Assembly: GCA_031553235.1 (NCBI GenBank)
Contig: JAVBLS010000078.1
Span: 1 to 55,111 of the forward strand
DNA length: 55,111 bases
DNA from: Frigididesulfovibrio sp031553235
Lineage (GTDB): Bacteria > Desulfobacterota > Desulfovibrionia > Desulfovibrionales > Desulfovibrionaceae
Direction of reading: 5' to 3'
Shown here: in pieces, positions 1 to 8,377 of the stretch
Layout of the letters: each line of letters opens with the position of its first letter
Position numbering within the stretch: position 1 is the first letter of the stretch
Position numbers and translations under genes: made by a program
Notes under the pieces: model-generated
Told to the model about the DNA's origin: nothing
Databases searched by the model: none
What the model saw: the letters and a program-made list of their open reading frames with translations, nothing else

Positions 1-192
1 CAGACGGAAGTGGTTGGTCAGAAAGTCATAATGCTTGCCGCTTTCCGGGTCGCGGTAGCCGATACGCCGTAGGCGTAGAGATGTTTTTCCGCTGACGACC
101 TCGATAATGTGGTCAGATGTGACGCCTGTCGCGCGGTTGACTGTAGGCGGGCTTTGCTTGCCGTCAAACAAGCATCCCAAAGCAAAAATGCT
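1..192 (-). mobile_element. IS4-type transposase fragment (runs off the window edge)
   Basis: The minus strand is open from an in-frame TAG at 193-195 to position 1 and beyond. It encodes a stretch containing LRRIGYRDPESGKHYDFLTN, which matches the segment of IS4-family DDE transposases that lies just before the catalytic glutamate region (pattern LRRI-x-D-x-SGK-x-FLTN). No start codon or N-terminal part is present next to it, so this looks like a piece of a transposase rather than a whole gene. The rest lies outside the window, so it is not possible to say whether the C-terminal part is intact. The family assignment rests on motif recognition only. Confidence 0.55.
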
Positions 193-195
193 CTA

Positions 196-682
196 AAAAC
201 AGGCCTATTTCCGGGTGGGCAAGACCGTCAGTCGTTGTATCAATTGCGGTGAAGCCCTGTTTTGCAGGATTTTGCCGCTTTTTTGCACGAGCCGTCGGCG
301 CTCTTTGATTTTATACCTGTATAATATAATAATACAGCACAATATATGGAGAGTAATAATACTCCATAGTTGCAAGTAGACCGTGCAACCAAATGTTTTA
401 CTTGTGTTTTATCGGATATGGACTTCCTGGAAGGGGAAAGGGGAAATAAAATGATGAGTATTCTGTTGTCGTTGCAGGGAGATAATTTGTGATGCTCCAA
501 ATGTAGCAGGACAAAGGAAAAAAAGTTGTTGTTGTCGAAGTAAAAATCTGTATAGATAAACACAGAAATGGTGCGTGACCGCGCCGGCTCTGGATGCCGG
601 CGGCGAAATGCAGCATTGTCGGGGGAGGGTGCCGGTTATTTTCGGCGCTGCGTGCAAGCGGCGCGGTAAGAGGGAAAAGACC
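196..682. other. AT-rich intergenic stretch with small inverted repeats
   Basis: No convincing gene is seen here. Base composition drops to AT-rich between about 300 and 560, unlike the surrounding DNA. Two short inverted repeats sit inside: CTGTAT (317-322) with ATACAG (332-337), and TATGGAG (345-351) with CTCCATA (362-368). The stretch precedes the hypothetical gene at 683 and could hold its promoter and a regulator site, but no clear -35/-10 pair stands out. It may equally be relic DNA left by the neighbouring insertion sequences. Confidence 0.3.
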
Positions 683-1357
683 ATGCGACAGCCAGACCAC
701 ACCTCAAGGATGCGAATAATCAGTTTTGCCGAAACCGTGGCCGGCGCCCAGCCGAGCCCGCCCGGACTCGCGCCGGATGAGCCGGCGCGCAAGCACGCCC
801 ATACCGCCCGCCACTTCCATTTCAGCCACAAGGATATGGAGCCGGGCATCCATCCTAAGGGCTACCGGCTTCTGGACGACGCAGGCCGCGCTCTTGCTTG
901 GATCACCGGCCTGTGCAACGGCAGAAGCGAGTCCATCAATATCGGCGCTCAGGGCCTGGGCGTGGGCGATACCCTTACCGACCCCGGGGAATGTCTGGAT
1001 TTTGATTTCGGCGCCATGGCCGTGACCGAACTGGTGCTGTGTGTCGAGCGTCGGTTTGTCGAGGGGGGTCTTCGTTTGCCCCGGCCCTGGGGCGAGTGCT
1101 GGGTGCGTTCGACGACCACCGGCGAATGGGAGAAAAACACCCTTGCCTATGAGGAAACCCCTGAGGCCAAGGGCACTCTGCGCATTCTCGTCGGCAGAGC
1201 CTTTGACCGGCTGCGTTTCGCTTGCGAGGGCGGCCGGTTCACCATCACCGGCGGCCGCGTGACCTGCGCGCGCCCCGGCGACGCCCGGCCCTGCCCGCTC
1301 GGTTCGGAGCCGCGCGAACAGGGCAACGGCGGCAACGGCAGCGGCAATGGGGCGTAG
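683..1357 (+). CDS. Hypothetical protein, 224 aa, no recognised family
   Basis: I do not recognise this protein. The ATG at 683 is preferred to the in-frame start at 575 because a purine-rich GAGGGAAAAG lies just upstream. The middle of the protein (about residues 55-190) alternates short hydrophobic strands with charged turns, including segments such as FDFGAMAVTELVLCVERRF and FDRLRFACEGGRFTITGG, which looks like a beta-rich fold. The last dozen residues are a Gly/Asn/Ser low-complexity tail. There is no signal peptide or membrane segment. It is isolated between two insertion-sequence remnants, so it may be a passenger or leftover gene. The codon pattern (GC-rich third positions) supports real coding, but the function is unknown. 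Confidence 0.5.
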   Translation: MRQPDHTSRMRIISFAETVAGAQPSPPGLAPDEPARKHAHTARHFHFSHKDMEPGIHPKGYRLLDDAGRALAWITGLCNGRSESINIGAQGLGVGDTLTDPGECLDFDFGAMAVTELVLCVERRFVEGGLRLPRPWGECWVRSTTTGEWEKNTLAYEETPEAKGTLRILVGRAFDRLRFACEGGRFTITGGRVTCARPGDARPCPLGSEPREQGNGGNGSGNGA

Positions 1358-1377
1358 CGCCGTTGCCGTTCATGACA

Positions 1378-1800
1378 TCAGGCGTTCGCGCGTGCCTTGG
1401 CACAGAGGTGGTCTCCATTGTTCGGACAGAAAATAGCGTTTTCTTGGCTTGTCTTTTCCCAGGTTGCCTTTAAAAGTTCTTGGTGATACCGGCTGTCTGG
1501 CGTCTGCCCTCCCAAGCTGCTGTGCGGCCGGGTCTGGCCGCAAAAAGTGATCCATCTGCCGATGCCGGCACGGGCTTCAGAGCCGGTTTCGTAAGCGCTC
1601 AGGTACACATTCTCGTATTTGAGCGAGCGCCAGAGCCGTTCGATACACACGTTGTCCAGCCGGCGGCCCCGTCCGCCCATGGAGATACGGATTCCGCTCT
1701 CCCTCAGGACGTTCGTGAAGGCAAAGCTGGTAAACCGGCTGCCCTGGTCGGTATTGAAGATATCCGGGACGCCGTTTTCGCCGAGGCTTCTTCCAAGGCT
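1378..1800 (-). pseudogene. IS3-family orfB transposase, C-terminal remnant
   Basis: This is the back half of a rve-type (DDE) transposase. The visible landmarks are NTDQGSRFTS with the second catalytic Asp, ISMGGRGRRLDN, then IERLWRSLKYENVYL with the catalytic Glu, and RPHSSLGGQTPDSRY near the end. The N-terminal half with the first catalytic Asp is absent and the preceding sequence is in other frames. The reading frame passes the inverted end of the element and stops at 1378. It belongs to the deleted IS3 element described at 1409-2124. Confidence 0.8.
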
Positions 1801-2124
1801 GAGACGCAAAAATCCATGTCCCTGGTGTTGGGCAGTTTTCAGGACAAGACTTTCCGGCTGTGCCGGTCCATTTTGGTCTCTTCCGTTTTGATTTCGCCGG
1901 AAAAGATGCCCGCCGCCGACTCTTTGAGCTGCTTCACCCATTTATGGATCAGCGTTTGGTGGACGCCGAATTCAGAGCTGAGTTAAGCAATGGTCTTTTC
2001 ACCGGCAACGGTGCCAAGGTCACCTTGTCTTTGAACGCAGGGGCGTGATTCTTCCGCTTGGGCACGGTCGTACTCCTTATGTGATTGAGTCGCTGTCATA
2101 CCTGTCCAATTTTTGGGGAGCACT
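1409..2124 (-). mobile_element. Internally deleted IS3-family insertion sequence
   Basis: The element is bounded by imperfect inverted ends: about 1410-1429 (ending TTCGGACAG) and about 2102-2123 (CTGTCCAATTTTTGGGGAGC). It is about 0.7 kb long, against 1.2-1.5 kb for an intact IS3-family member. A GTG-started orfA relic (from 2065, after AAGGAG) is frameshifted and interrupted by TAA, then runs in the second frame through GVHQTLIHKWVKQL. It is joined directly to the orfB integrase core at DRHSRKVLS, where the expected Trp codon is TGA (1839-1841). The orfB C-terminal half then continues in another frame. The middle of the element (end of orfA, start of orfB) is therefore missing and the transposase cannot be made. 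Confidence 0.8.
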
Positions 2125-2214
2125 TCTCTCCGTAGATTGCCGATAGAAAGTCCCCTCCCGCGACTATGCCCGCTTTTATTCGGCCGAAGATGCGCCCGAC
2201 GAGAAGGAACCGCC

Positions 2215-3495
2215 ATGAAATACAACCTTGACGACAAACCCGGGCCGGTCCCGTTGCTCCTCTATGCCCTGCAGTGGTGGGTAGTGTCCCTGCCCGCCGT
2301 GATCATCATGGGCATGGTCGTGGCTCGGCTGCATTTTTCCGGCATCGGCGAGCAGGTTGCCTATATGCAGAAGTTGTTTTGGTTGATGGGGCTGGTCACC
2401 GTGGTCCAGGTCTGGTGGGGGCACCGTCTGCCTCTGGTGGTGGGGCCGGCCTCCACCCTGCTGGTCGGTCTGGTGGCCTCGGCCTCGGCCGGGGTCAACG
2501 CCATGTACTCGGCCATACTCATCGGCGGTGCGCTGCTGGCCTTGGCGGCCGTCACGGGCCTGTTGTCGAAATTACGGGTGTTTTTTACCCCGCGCATTGT
2601 GGCGGTCATTCTGGTGCTCATCGCCTTTACCCTAAGTCCGACCATTCTGGGCCTGGCGACCGCCGGGGCCGGGGGGCATGCCTCCCTGGATGTCTGCTTT
2701 GCCCTGGTCATGGCTTTTGCCCTGGTGATCTACAACTCCGTGTTGCCGGGGGTCTGGAAGTCGCTGACAGTGCTCTTCGGCATCGGCCTGGGCAGCCTGT
2801 GCTACTTTCTGGCCTTTGGCCCCCCGGCCGTGCCCGCCATGCCGGAAAAGAGCGCGGGGATGCATTTCTTCCCCTCCTCCTTTGAGCTGCACCCCGGGGC
2901 GCTGCTCTCCTTTCTGTTCTGCTTTCTGGCCCTGACCATCAATGAATTGGGGTCCATCGAGTCTGTCGGGCACATGCTTGGAGCGCAAGGCATGGACGGG
3001 CGCATCAAGCGGGGGGCCGGCCTGCAGGGCCTGGGCAACATGGCGGCCGGGGCCCTCGGGGTCATCGGGCCGGTGGATTTTTCTTTCAGCGCCGGGCTGA
3101 TCATGGCCACAGGCTGCTCGTCGCGCTTCACCCTGGTGCCGGCGGGCATCGGGCTGGCGCTCTGCGGTTTTTTTCCGTACCTGGTGCTGCTGTTCTCCTG
3201 CATTCCGGGGGTGGTCATGGGCGCGCTGATGCTCTACCTGATGACCACGCAACTGGCCGGCGGCCTGACCGTGCTGACCCGGAGCGGCGGGGTGACCGAT
3301 TTTGCCGGCGGGATGACCGTGGGTCTGCCCCTGATGATCGGGCTCCTGATCTCCTTTGCGCCGGCTGCGGCTCTGGGCGGCTTTCCGGATTTTTTGCGGC
3401 CGGTTGTCGGCAACGGCTTTGTTATGGGCACGGTGTCGGTGATTCTTCTGGAGCACGTTGTATTCAGGAGAAAGGCGGCAAGGAGTGACATTTGA
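2215..3495 (+). CDS. NCS2-family nucleobase (uracil/xanthine) permease
   Basis: This 426-residue protein is almost entirely hydrophobic, with the 12-14 membrane segments expected of the NCS2/UraA family of proton-coupled uracil, xanthine or uric acid transporters. Family landmarks include QWWVVSLPAVIIMG near the start, the conserved VVGPAST (about residue 75), the INELGSIES segment around residue 243 that corresponds to the substrate-binding helix, and GNMAAGALG. The ATG at 2215 follows GAGAAGGAACCGCC; the longer in-frame start at 2113 would begin inside the IS3 end. The gene is intact although it sits between relics. A broken DUF1538 gene overlaps its stop codon (TTGA), so the two were once an operon. 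The substrate cannot be settled from sequence alone. Confidence 0.85.
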   Translation: MKYNLDDKPGPVPLLLYALQWWVVSLPAVIIMGMVVARLHFSGIGEQVAYMQKLFWLMGLVTVVQVWWGHRLPLVVGPASTLLVGLVASASAGVNAMYSAILIGGALLALAAVTGLLSKLRVFFTPRIVAVILVLIAFTLSPTILGLATAGAGGHASLDVCFALVMAFALVIYNSVLPGVWKSLTVLFGIGLGSLCYFLAFGPPAVPAMPEKSAGMHFFPSSFELHPGALLSFLFCFLALTINELGSIESVGHMLGAQGMDGRIKRGAGLQGLGNMAAGALGVIGPVDFSFSAGLIMATGCSSRFTLVPAGIGLALCGFFPYLVLLFSCIPGVVMGALMLYLMTTQLAGGLTVLTRSGGVTDFAGGMTVGLPLMIGLLISFAPAAALGGFPDFLRPVVGNGFVMGTVSVILLEHVVFRRKAARSDI

Positions 3496-3826
3496 CGGTA
3501 AGTTACCGGACAAAGTTTCACGAAGCCTTTGTCTCCGTTCTGCCCGTGGTGGCCATGATGGTGCTGCTGCATTACACCGTGGCTTCGCTGGACCCGGGGG
3601 AACTTGCCCTATTTCTGGAGGTGGCGCGCTGCTGATTGTTGGCCTGTAGGTCTCTCTGATCGGCGCGGAGGTCGGCATGGTCCCGTTCGGGCAGCGGGTC
3701 GGGGCCGAGCGGGCCAAGGCGTCGGCCATTGCCGCGGCCGTGAACACGGTGCCCAACCTGTGCGAGCCCGGCGGCGGGATCATGTTCATCACCGAGGTCG
3801 AGGACTTTTGCGTTCCGGGCCTCTAG
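3492..3826 (+). pseudogene. Broken DUF1538 membrane protein gene
   Basis: The TTG at 3492 overlaps the permease stop codon and has AAGGAG seven bases upstream, so it was translationally coupled. The first frame gives the start of a DUF1538 domain (FHEAFVSVLPVVAMMVLLHY) and then hits TGA at 3633. The family sequence continues in the next frame as GGGALLIVGL, is cut by TAG at 3647, and resumes as SLIGAEVGMVPFGQRVGAER until the stop at 3824-3826. A frameshift near 3612 and an in-frame nonsense codon are therefore both needed to rebuild the family match. The rest of the usual long protein is absent, and the DNA switches abruptly to the minus-strand ABC remnant. DUF1538 proteins are multi-pass membrane proteins of unknown role. 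Confidence 0.6.
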
Positions 3827-4455
3827 TCATAAAAGGTGAACACGCCGGTGTACTTTTCTTCTATGAACTTTCTCACCGGCCCGGAGCGCAGGCCTTCTTC
3901 CAGGGGCTTTGCCCAGGGGGTCTCCCCGTTGCCTTTCTTGACCACAAAGGAGCTCGGGTAGTTGACGGAGTTCTTATCTTCCAGGATGAACGTCCGGCAA
4001 TCGCGGCCCGCGTTCTTCATATGGCTGAAAAAGACCGCGGCGCCGTCCAGATCCTGCAGGGCGCGCACCGTCTGGATCTGGTCCATGTCGATAAGCTCAA
4101 TCTTCTTGGGGTTATCCGCTACGTTCAGGGTGGTGCAGGTCCCTTTCGTTGCCGCGTCCAGCGTGATCGGGCCGGCGTCGCGGAGAATTTTCATGCCCCG
4201 GTCCATATTCATGGCGGCGTTCATGACCGCTATTTTCGCGCCCACGGGAAAGTCTTCCACCTTGGCGTATTTGTCGGAATACAGGCCCATTCCGGTATAA
4301 AAGGCATAGGGTTTGACCATGACCAGATCGCCGTTGTTGTCGGCGTTGAAGTTTTCCATGAATGGCTTGTGCCCGCCCAGGCTCGTGTCCACGCCGTCGT
4401 CGTTGAGCACCTGCTGTTTACCATAGCATTTGCTCAGGTTCTCAATCTGGATCAC
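3823..4455 (-). pseudogene. Deletion fusion: ABC ATPase start joined to MetQ/NlpA back part
   Basis: The frame starts with an ABC ATPase N-terminus (VIQIENLSKCYGKQQVLND, from the GTG at 4455) and passes without a stop into the back part of an NlpA/MetQ-type methionine-binding lipoprotein, with YTGMGLYSDKYAKVEDFPVG, KILRDAGPITLDA and the NPKKIELIDMDQIQT segment. The Walker motifs, the permease gene and the lipoprotein signal sequence are all missing, which fits a single in-frame deletion through an amino-acid ABC operon. The product could be neither an ATPase nor a lipoprotein. The frame stays open upstream to an ATG near 4600 with a GGAG before it, but that extension is Arg-rich and not ABC-like. 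The gene ends by overlapping the DUF1538 relic tail to tail. Confidence 0.75.
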
Positions 4456-4895
4456 GTTGTTGTGCCGCCTGTTGGAATGATGGAGCCGCGGCGGCCCGGG
4501 AATACTGCCGGCGCGTTTGAGCCGGCGCGCGCGAAGACGCACGCAAGGGCGCGGGCAAAGACGCGCATAAAGACGCTTTGGCGGTCGAATCAACATCATA
4601 ATCTCCAAACTGGGGATTACAGGCGGTTCATACGCGCAAAAGCGTCAAATGATCTGATGGAAACCGATTGGTCATCGCAACGCTGCTCTTGTAAACATCG
4701 ATCGGTGGCACTGGCCCCGGCGGCGGCTTCTGTCCAGGGCTTCACTGCGGCGCTTCCCGTAATGCCTGTGGCATCCCGGCCAATTGGCCTGCCTGGTTGG
4801 CGTTTCGGAAGAATAGCTGTATGAGAAAAGTTCGGCGTTGCGAGGCCAAGGGGCAGCAAGGCGCAAACAAGAAGCGGCGCGTGCCGGGAGGAAGT
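4456..4895. other. Intergenic stretch with no recognised feature
   Basis: The sequence between the ABC fusion remnant and the glycosyltransferase gene holds no gene I can support, no tRNA and no clear terminator. The left part (about 4490-4600) is rich in GACGC/GCGCG runs. On the minus strand it could have been the leader of the lost ABC operon, but I could not recognise a methionine or SAM riboswitch in it. Confidence 0.3.
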
Positions 4896-6056
4896 ATGGC
4901 CGGAAAGAAAATTCTCTTGCTGAGCGTTTCGGCCGGGCACGGCCACGTCCGGGCGGCGGAAGGCCTGGCGGAGGGGACGGCGCTCTGGTTCCCCGGGCAC
5001 GAGGCCCGGCACATCGACCTGATGACGCTGGTCCCGGGCTTTTTCAACAGGGCCTACAAGGGCTCCTATCTCAAACTCATCGCTTCCCACCCGCGCATCT
5101 GGGGCTATCTGTACGAGCGGGCGGACAAGTACAAAAGCGATTCACGCCTGGGAGACCTGCGCCGCGCCCTTGAATCGGCCTGCAACAAGAGCCTTCTGCC
5201 CATCTTGAAGGAATACGGGCCGGATCACGTCATCTGCACCCATTTCATGCCCATCCAGTTTCTGCTGCGCTGGAAAGGCAAAGGCCGCCTGGACGTGCCC
5301 ATCTGGTCGTGCATCACCGATTTCGTGGCCCACCGTTTCTGGCTGGAGCCGGGCCTTGCCGGGCATTTCACAGCCGGGGAGGAAAACGTCTGGCGCATGC
5401 GGGCTCGTGGGCTGGAAAACGAACGTATTTTCGCCACCGGCATCCCGGTGCTGCCCGCCTTCATTCCGCCCAGCGATAAAGACGGGCGGACAAAGGCGCG
5501 TCTGGCCGCGCGCGAGCGCTTCGGCCTTGGCGCCGACACCCCGGTCATCCTGCTGATGGGCGGGGGCGAGGGCCTCGGCAATATGCTGGAGCTGGCCCGC
5601 AGCCTGCTCTCCCTGCCCTGCGACTTCCGGCTTGTGGTCTTGGCCGGGCAGAACAGGGAACTGTTGGCCGACCTGGAAAAAAAACGGTCCACCTTTCCCG
5701 GCCGGCTCTTCCCCATGGGGTTCAGCGACGAAGTGCCCGCGCTGCTTGCTGCCTGCGATCTGGTGGTCAGCAAGCCCGGCGGCCTGACCACGGTGGAGTG
5801 CCTGGCCATGGGCAAGCCCATGCTGGTTTACTCGCCTATACCGGGGCAAGAGGAACAGAACGCGGACATGCTGCTGGAAAACGGCGCGGCCATGAAGGCG
5901 CCGGACGGCTTCGGTCTGGTCTGGCGCGTCCGGAAGCTCCTGGAAACCCCGGCCTTGCTGAAACGCCTGGCGGAAAACGCGGCTGCCCTCGGCAAACCCT
6001 ATGCGGCCCGGGATATTTTGGCCGAAGTGCTCGGCGAGGCGCCCGTCGAAGGGTGA
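4896..6056 (+). CDS. MGDG synthase/UgtP-like glycosyltransferase (GT28)
   Basis: This 386-residue GT-B enzyme resembles monogalactosyldiacylglycerol synthases and processive diacylglycerol glucosyltransferases, which move a sugar from UDP-sugar to diacylglycerol at the inner face of the membrane. The N-terminal domain opens with LLLSVSAGHGHVRAAEGLAE, the glycine/histidine loop of the family. The C-terminal domain has LLMGGGEGLGNMLELA (about residues 230-245) and the donor-binding segment VSKPGGLTTVECLAMGKPM (about 300-318), followed by PGQEEQN. The ATG at 4896 is chosen because GGGAGGAAGT precedes it; earlier in-frame codons encode a basic non-conserved stretch. It stands alone with no operon partner. 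The exact acceptor lipid cannot be told from the sequence. Confidence 0.8.
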   Translation: MAGKKILLLSVSAGHGHVRAAEGLAEGTALWFPGHEARHIDLMTLVPGFFNRAYKGSYLKLIASHPRIWGYLYERADKYKSDSRLGDLRRALESACNKSLLPILKEYGPDHVICTHFMPIQFLLRWKGKGRLDVPIWSCITDFVAHRFWLEPGLAGHFTAGEENVWRMRARGLENERIFATGIPVLPAFIPPSDKDGRTKARLAARERFGLGADTPVILLMGGGEGLGNMLELARSLLSLPCDFRLVVLAGQNRELLADLEKKRSTFPGRLFPMGFSDEVPALLAACDLVVSKPGGLTTVECLAMGKPMLVYSPIPGQEEQNADMLLENGAAMKAPDGFGLVWRVRKLLETPALLKRLAENAAALGKPYAARDILAEVLGEAPVEG

Positions 6057-6154
6057 GCGGGGCCGGGCGCATGGCCCCGCGCGGCCGGAGCGCGCCTCTC
6101 GCCGGGGGCCGCCTGCGCCGGGTGCACCCACCCACCGGGGGTCGGTTCCGCGCG

Positions 6155-7147
6155 CTAAAATCCTTTCTTTAGTGCGAGAACCTTATACTTTTTCGGGAAA
6201 AGCCTCTTCTTGACCAACCCCCACAGGCCAAAGGCCAGCAGGTCGTGGCAGCGCCGGAATTTCGCGGTGCGCTTGCGGGTATACAAGGCGGTTTGGCAGG
6301 TGAGCAGTTCTTTGCGCGGCGGGATTTTTTCCATCTCGGCAAAGAGTTCTTCGCTGCTGCCGGTCCAGGGGTGGTATTTCCAGAAGGGCAGGGTCGCGGG
6401 GTAGAAGAACTGCAGCGGCTTGTGCCAGGTGTAGTGGATCAGCTTGCCCTGCAGTTCCTGCAGCGACTCGAGCATCCGCCCGGTGGTGTTGATCACGTAG
6501 TTGTACTTTTCGTCCAGGAAGAGAGCGCCGCCGTCTTGTCCGGCCAGGAGGCCGTTGAGGACGTCCTGATCTTTGTACTCCAGAGCGTCGTAGTTCTCCA
6601 CAAAGGTCGAGAGGAGAATGTTCCCGTCCTTGCAGAACTGCCGCAGTTTTTGCAGGTTCAACAACAGTACCCCGGAATTGAAATACTTCTCGGGCACCTT
6701 CGAGAACGAGCGCAAACGCCGGGCAACGTCTTTTTTGCTCAGGTTCGGCTCGGCAACGGCGGCCAGGAGGCGGTCCGAGATATCAATGTCGTAGAGCTCG
6801 GCCAGGTCCAGGGTGGCGACGATGTCGCAGTCGAGGTAGATCAGCTTGTCGCAGGGCACGATCTCGTGCAGGCAGAGCCGATAGATCGAGCCCACGCCAA
6901 AGCGCGGCGGAATCTTGGCGGCAACCTCGGCCGGAATGCCCGGGGGAGAATAAAAATCCACCCGGCCCCCGCGCGCGGCCAAGCGCTCTTCCAGGCCGCG
7001 CCGTTGCCCGGCGCCGATGGTTTCGTCCGCGATGACATGCAGGTGCAGCGGCCGGCTCGCCTTGCTCAGGATGGACGCAACCAGGGTCTGCAAGTAGGTG
7101 AAATAGGTGCCGTTTTTGTCGCTGATGCACAGCGCGCAGTGGAGCAT
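6155..7147 (-). CDS. GT8-family glycosyltransferase
   Basis: This 330-residue protein matches retaining glycosyltransferase family 8 (LgtC/GspA/RfaJ type), enzymes that add a hexose from UDP-sugar to lipopolysaccharide core or similar acceptors in the cytoplasm. The metal-binding DxD is seen as IYLDCDIV (Asp106 and Asp108), preceded by the SIYRLCLHEIVPCDKLIYLD segment typical of the family. YFNSGVLLLNL and KDQDVLNGLL follow, then HYTWHKPLQF near residue 250. The C-terminal 70 residues are basic and may contact the membrane. It starts 17 bases after the aldolase gene on the same strand, so the two are probably co-transcribed. The ribosome binding site is weak, which fits translational dependence on the upstream gene. 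Confidence 0.85.
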   Translation of the reverse strand: MLHCALCISDKNGTYFTYLQTLVASILSKASRPLHLHVIADETIGAGQRRGLEERLAARGGRVDFYSPPGIPAEVAAKIPPRFGVGSIYRLCLHEIVPCDKLIYLDCDIVATLDLAELYDIDISDRLLAAVAEPNLSKKDVARRLRSFSKVPEKYFNSGVLLLNLQKLRQFCKDGNILLSTFVENYDALEYKDQDVLNGLLAGQDGGALFLDEKYNYVINTTGRMLESLQELQGKLIHYTWHKPLQFFYPATLPFWKYHPWTGSSEELFAEMEKIPPRKELLTCQTALYTRKRTAKFRRCHDLLAFGLWGLVKKRLFPKKYKVLALKKGF

Positions 7148-7164
7148 CGCGATCTCAACACTCG

Positions 7165-8052
7165 CTACGCCATCGACGCGGCAAAGATTGCCTTGACCGA
7201 TTGCTGCAGCACGGCGTTGAACTCCGCATAGCTCTGCCCGGAGGCAAGGCCTTCGACCAGGGCGCGGGAGAAGCTGGCGATGAGCCCGGCGTTGCGGGCC
7301 AGGCGCTCGTTGGCTTCGGCTTGGCTGTACCCGCCCGAAAGGGCCACGATGCGCAGCACGCGCGGGTCGGCCATGAGTTCGTGATAGAGGTTGTCCCGCA
7401 CCGGGATGGAGAACTTGAACATGACCTGCGCCCCAGGGGCCAGACCGGCCAGGTGGGCCCGCACCGCCGCCAGCAGCAGGGCTTCGGATGTCTCTCTGTC
7501 CGGGCTGCGGATGTCCGTTTCCGGCTCAATGATCGGCACCAGCCCGGCGGCCGTGATGACCTTGGCCACCTCAAACTGCTGGGCGACCACGGCTTCGATG
7601 CCGGCCGGGTCGGCTTCCTTGATCACCGAGCGCATTTTCGTGCCGAAGATGTTGCGCTGCACCGCCCGTTTCAGCAGCGCGTCCAGCTCGGGTATGGGCT
7701 TCATCAGTTGCACGCCCTGGTTTAGGGGTTCAAGACCCTTGTCCACCTTGAGGAAGGGGATGGCGCGCTTGGCGTTCCAGAGATAATCGGCGGTCAATTG
7801 GCCTTCGACCAGGCGATCCATGGTGTTCTCGAACAGGATGGCCCCGAGGATAAAGGCGCCGTCAAAGGCCGGGCTGGTGATGATCCGGGTGCGCATGGCG
7901 TGCACCAGATCGAACATGGCCGTCTCGTCCGCATAGGCCGATTCGGGAACGCCGTATTGGGCCAGGGCCTTGGGCGTGCTGCCGCCGCTCTGGTCCAGAG
8001 CCGCGATAAAGCCAACGTCTTCGCGCATGCGCCGCAATTGTTCTTGTTTCAT
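7165..8052 (-). CDS. Fructose-bisphosphate aldolase class I
   Basis: This 295-residue protein is a bacterial class I (Schiff-base) aldolase, cleaving fructose 1,6-bisphosphate to dihydroxyacetone phosphate and glyceraldehyde 3-phosphate in glycolysis, or running in reverse in gluconeogenesis. Landmarks are FIAALDQSGGSTPKAL at residues 15-30, PFLKVDKGLEP around 100, GTKMRSVIKEA, IIEPETDI, and the VMFKFSIP segment near 210 that should carry the Schiff-base lysine. The ATG at 8052 has a strong AGGGAGG upstream. A longer open frame to 8535 exists but its extra N-terminus is not aldolase-like. A class II aldolase also occurs in the window (21341), but that one belongs to inositol breakdown. Confidence 0.9.
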   Translation of the reverse strand: MKQEQLRRMREDVGFIAALDQSGGSTPKALAQYGVPESAYADETAMFDLVHAMRTRIITSPAFDGAFILGAILFENTMDRLVEGQLTADYLWNAKRAIPFLKVDKGLEPLNQGVQLMKPIPELDALLKRAVQRNIFGTKMRSVIKEADPAGIEAVVAQQFEVAKVITAAGLVPIIEPETDIRSPDRETSEALLLAAVRAHLAGLAPGAQVMFKFSIPVRDNLYHELMADPRVLRIVALSGGYSQAEANERLARNAGLIASFSRALVEGLASGQSYAEFNAVLQQSVKAIFAASMA

Positions 8053-8377
8053 GGCCGGCCTCCCTGTTTGTGGCAATTTCATTTTACAAGTGCCGCTGAA
8101 AGCATATTGTCGGCAGATTCTAGGCCATAAGCCGGGAAAACACATTGATAATCGGTTTGACCCTCCGGGTCGGGAAGCTTTCGGCGTTGCGCCGGGGGAA
8201 TTTTGGGGCAAATATCGGTTGCTTGACTGCGGCACAGGCGTGCCTATGTCGAGGAAACAGGCTCCGCACGGCCCAAGTTTCACTTGCGGCCGGGACTGCG
8301 CCCTGTACGAAAGCGAGACCGGGGGCTCCGACCCGCAAAACCTGCGGCGGATGCCTTCCTTGGTAAAGGAGAAAGTT

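Noticed and set aside
4456..4608. Arg-rich N-terminal extension of the ABC fusion remnant as a real protein segment
   Set aside because: The frame is open and a GGAG precedes an ATG, but the sequence is low-complexity and unlike ABC ATPases; it is more likely a leader.
7970..8377. N-terminal extension of the YCII protein overlapping the aldolase gene
   Set aside because: It is antisense to the aldolase start, is not conserved in type, and a strong AAAGGAG marks the later ATG.
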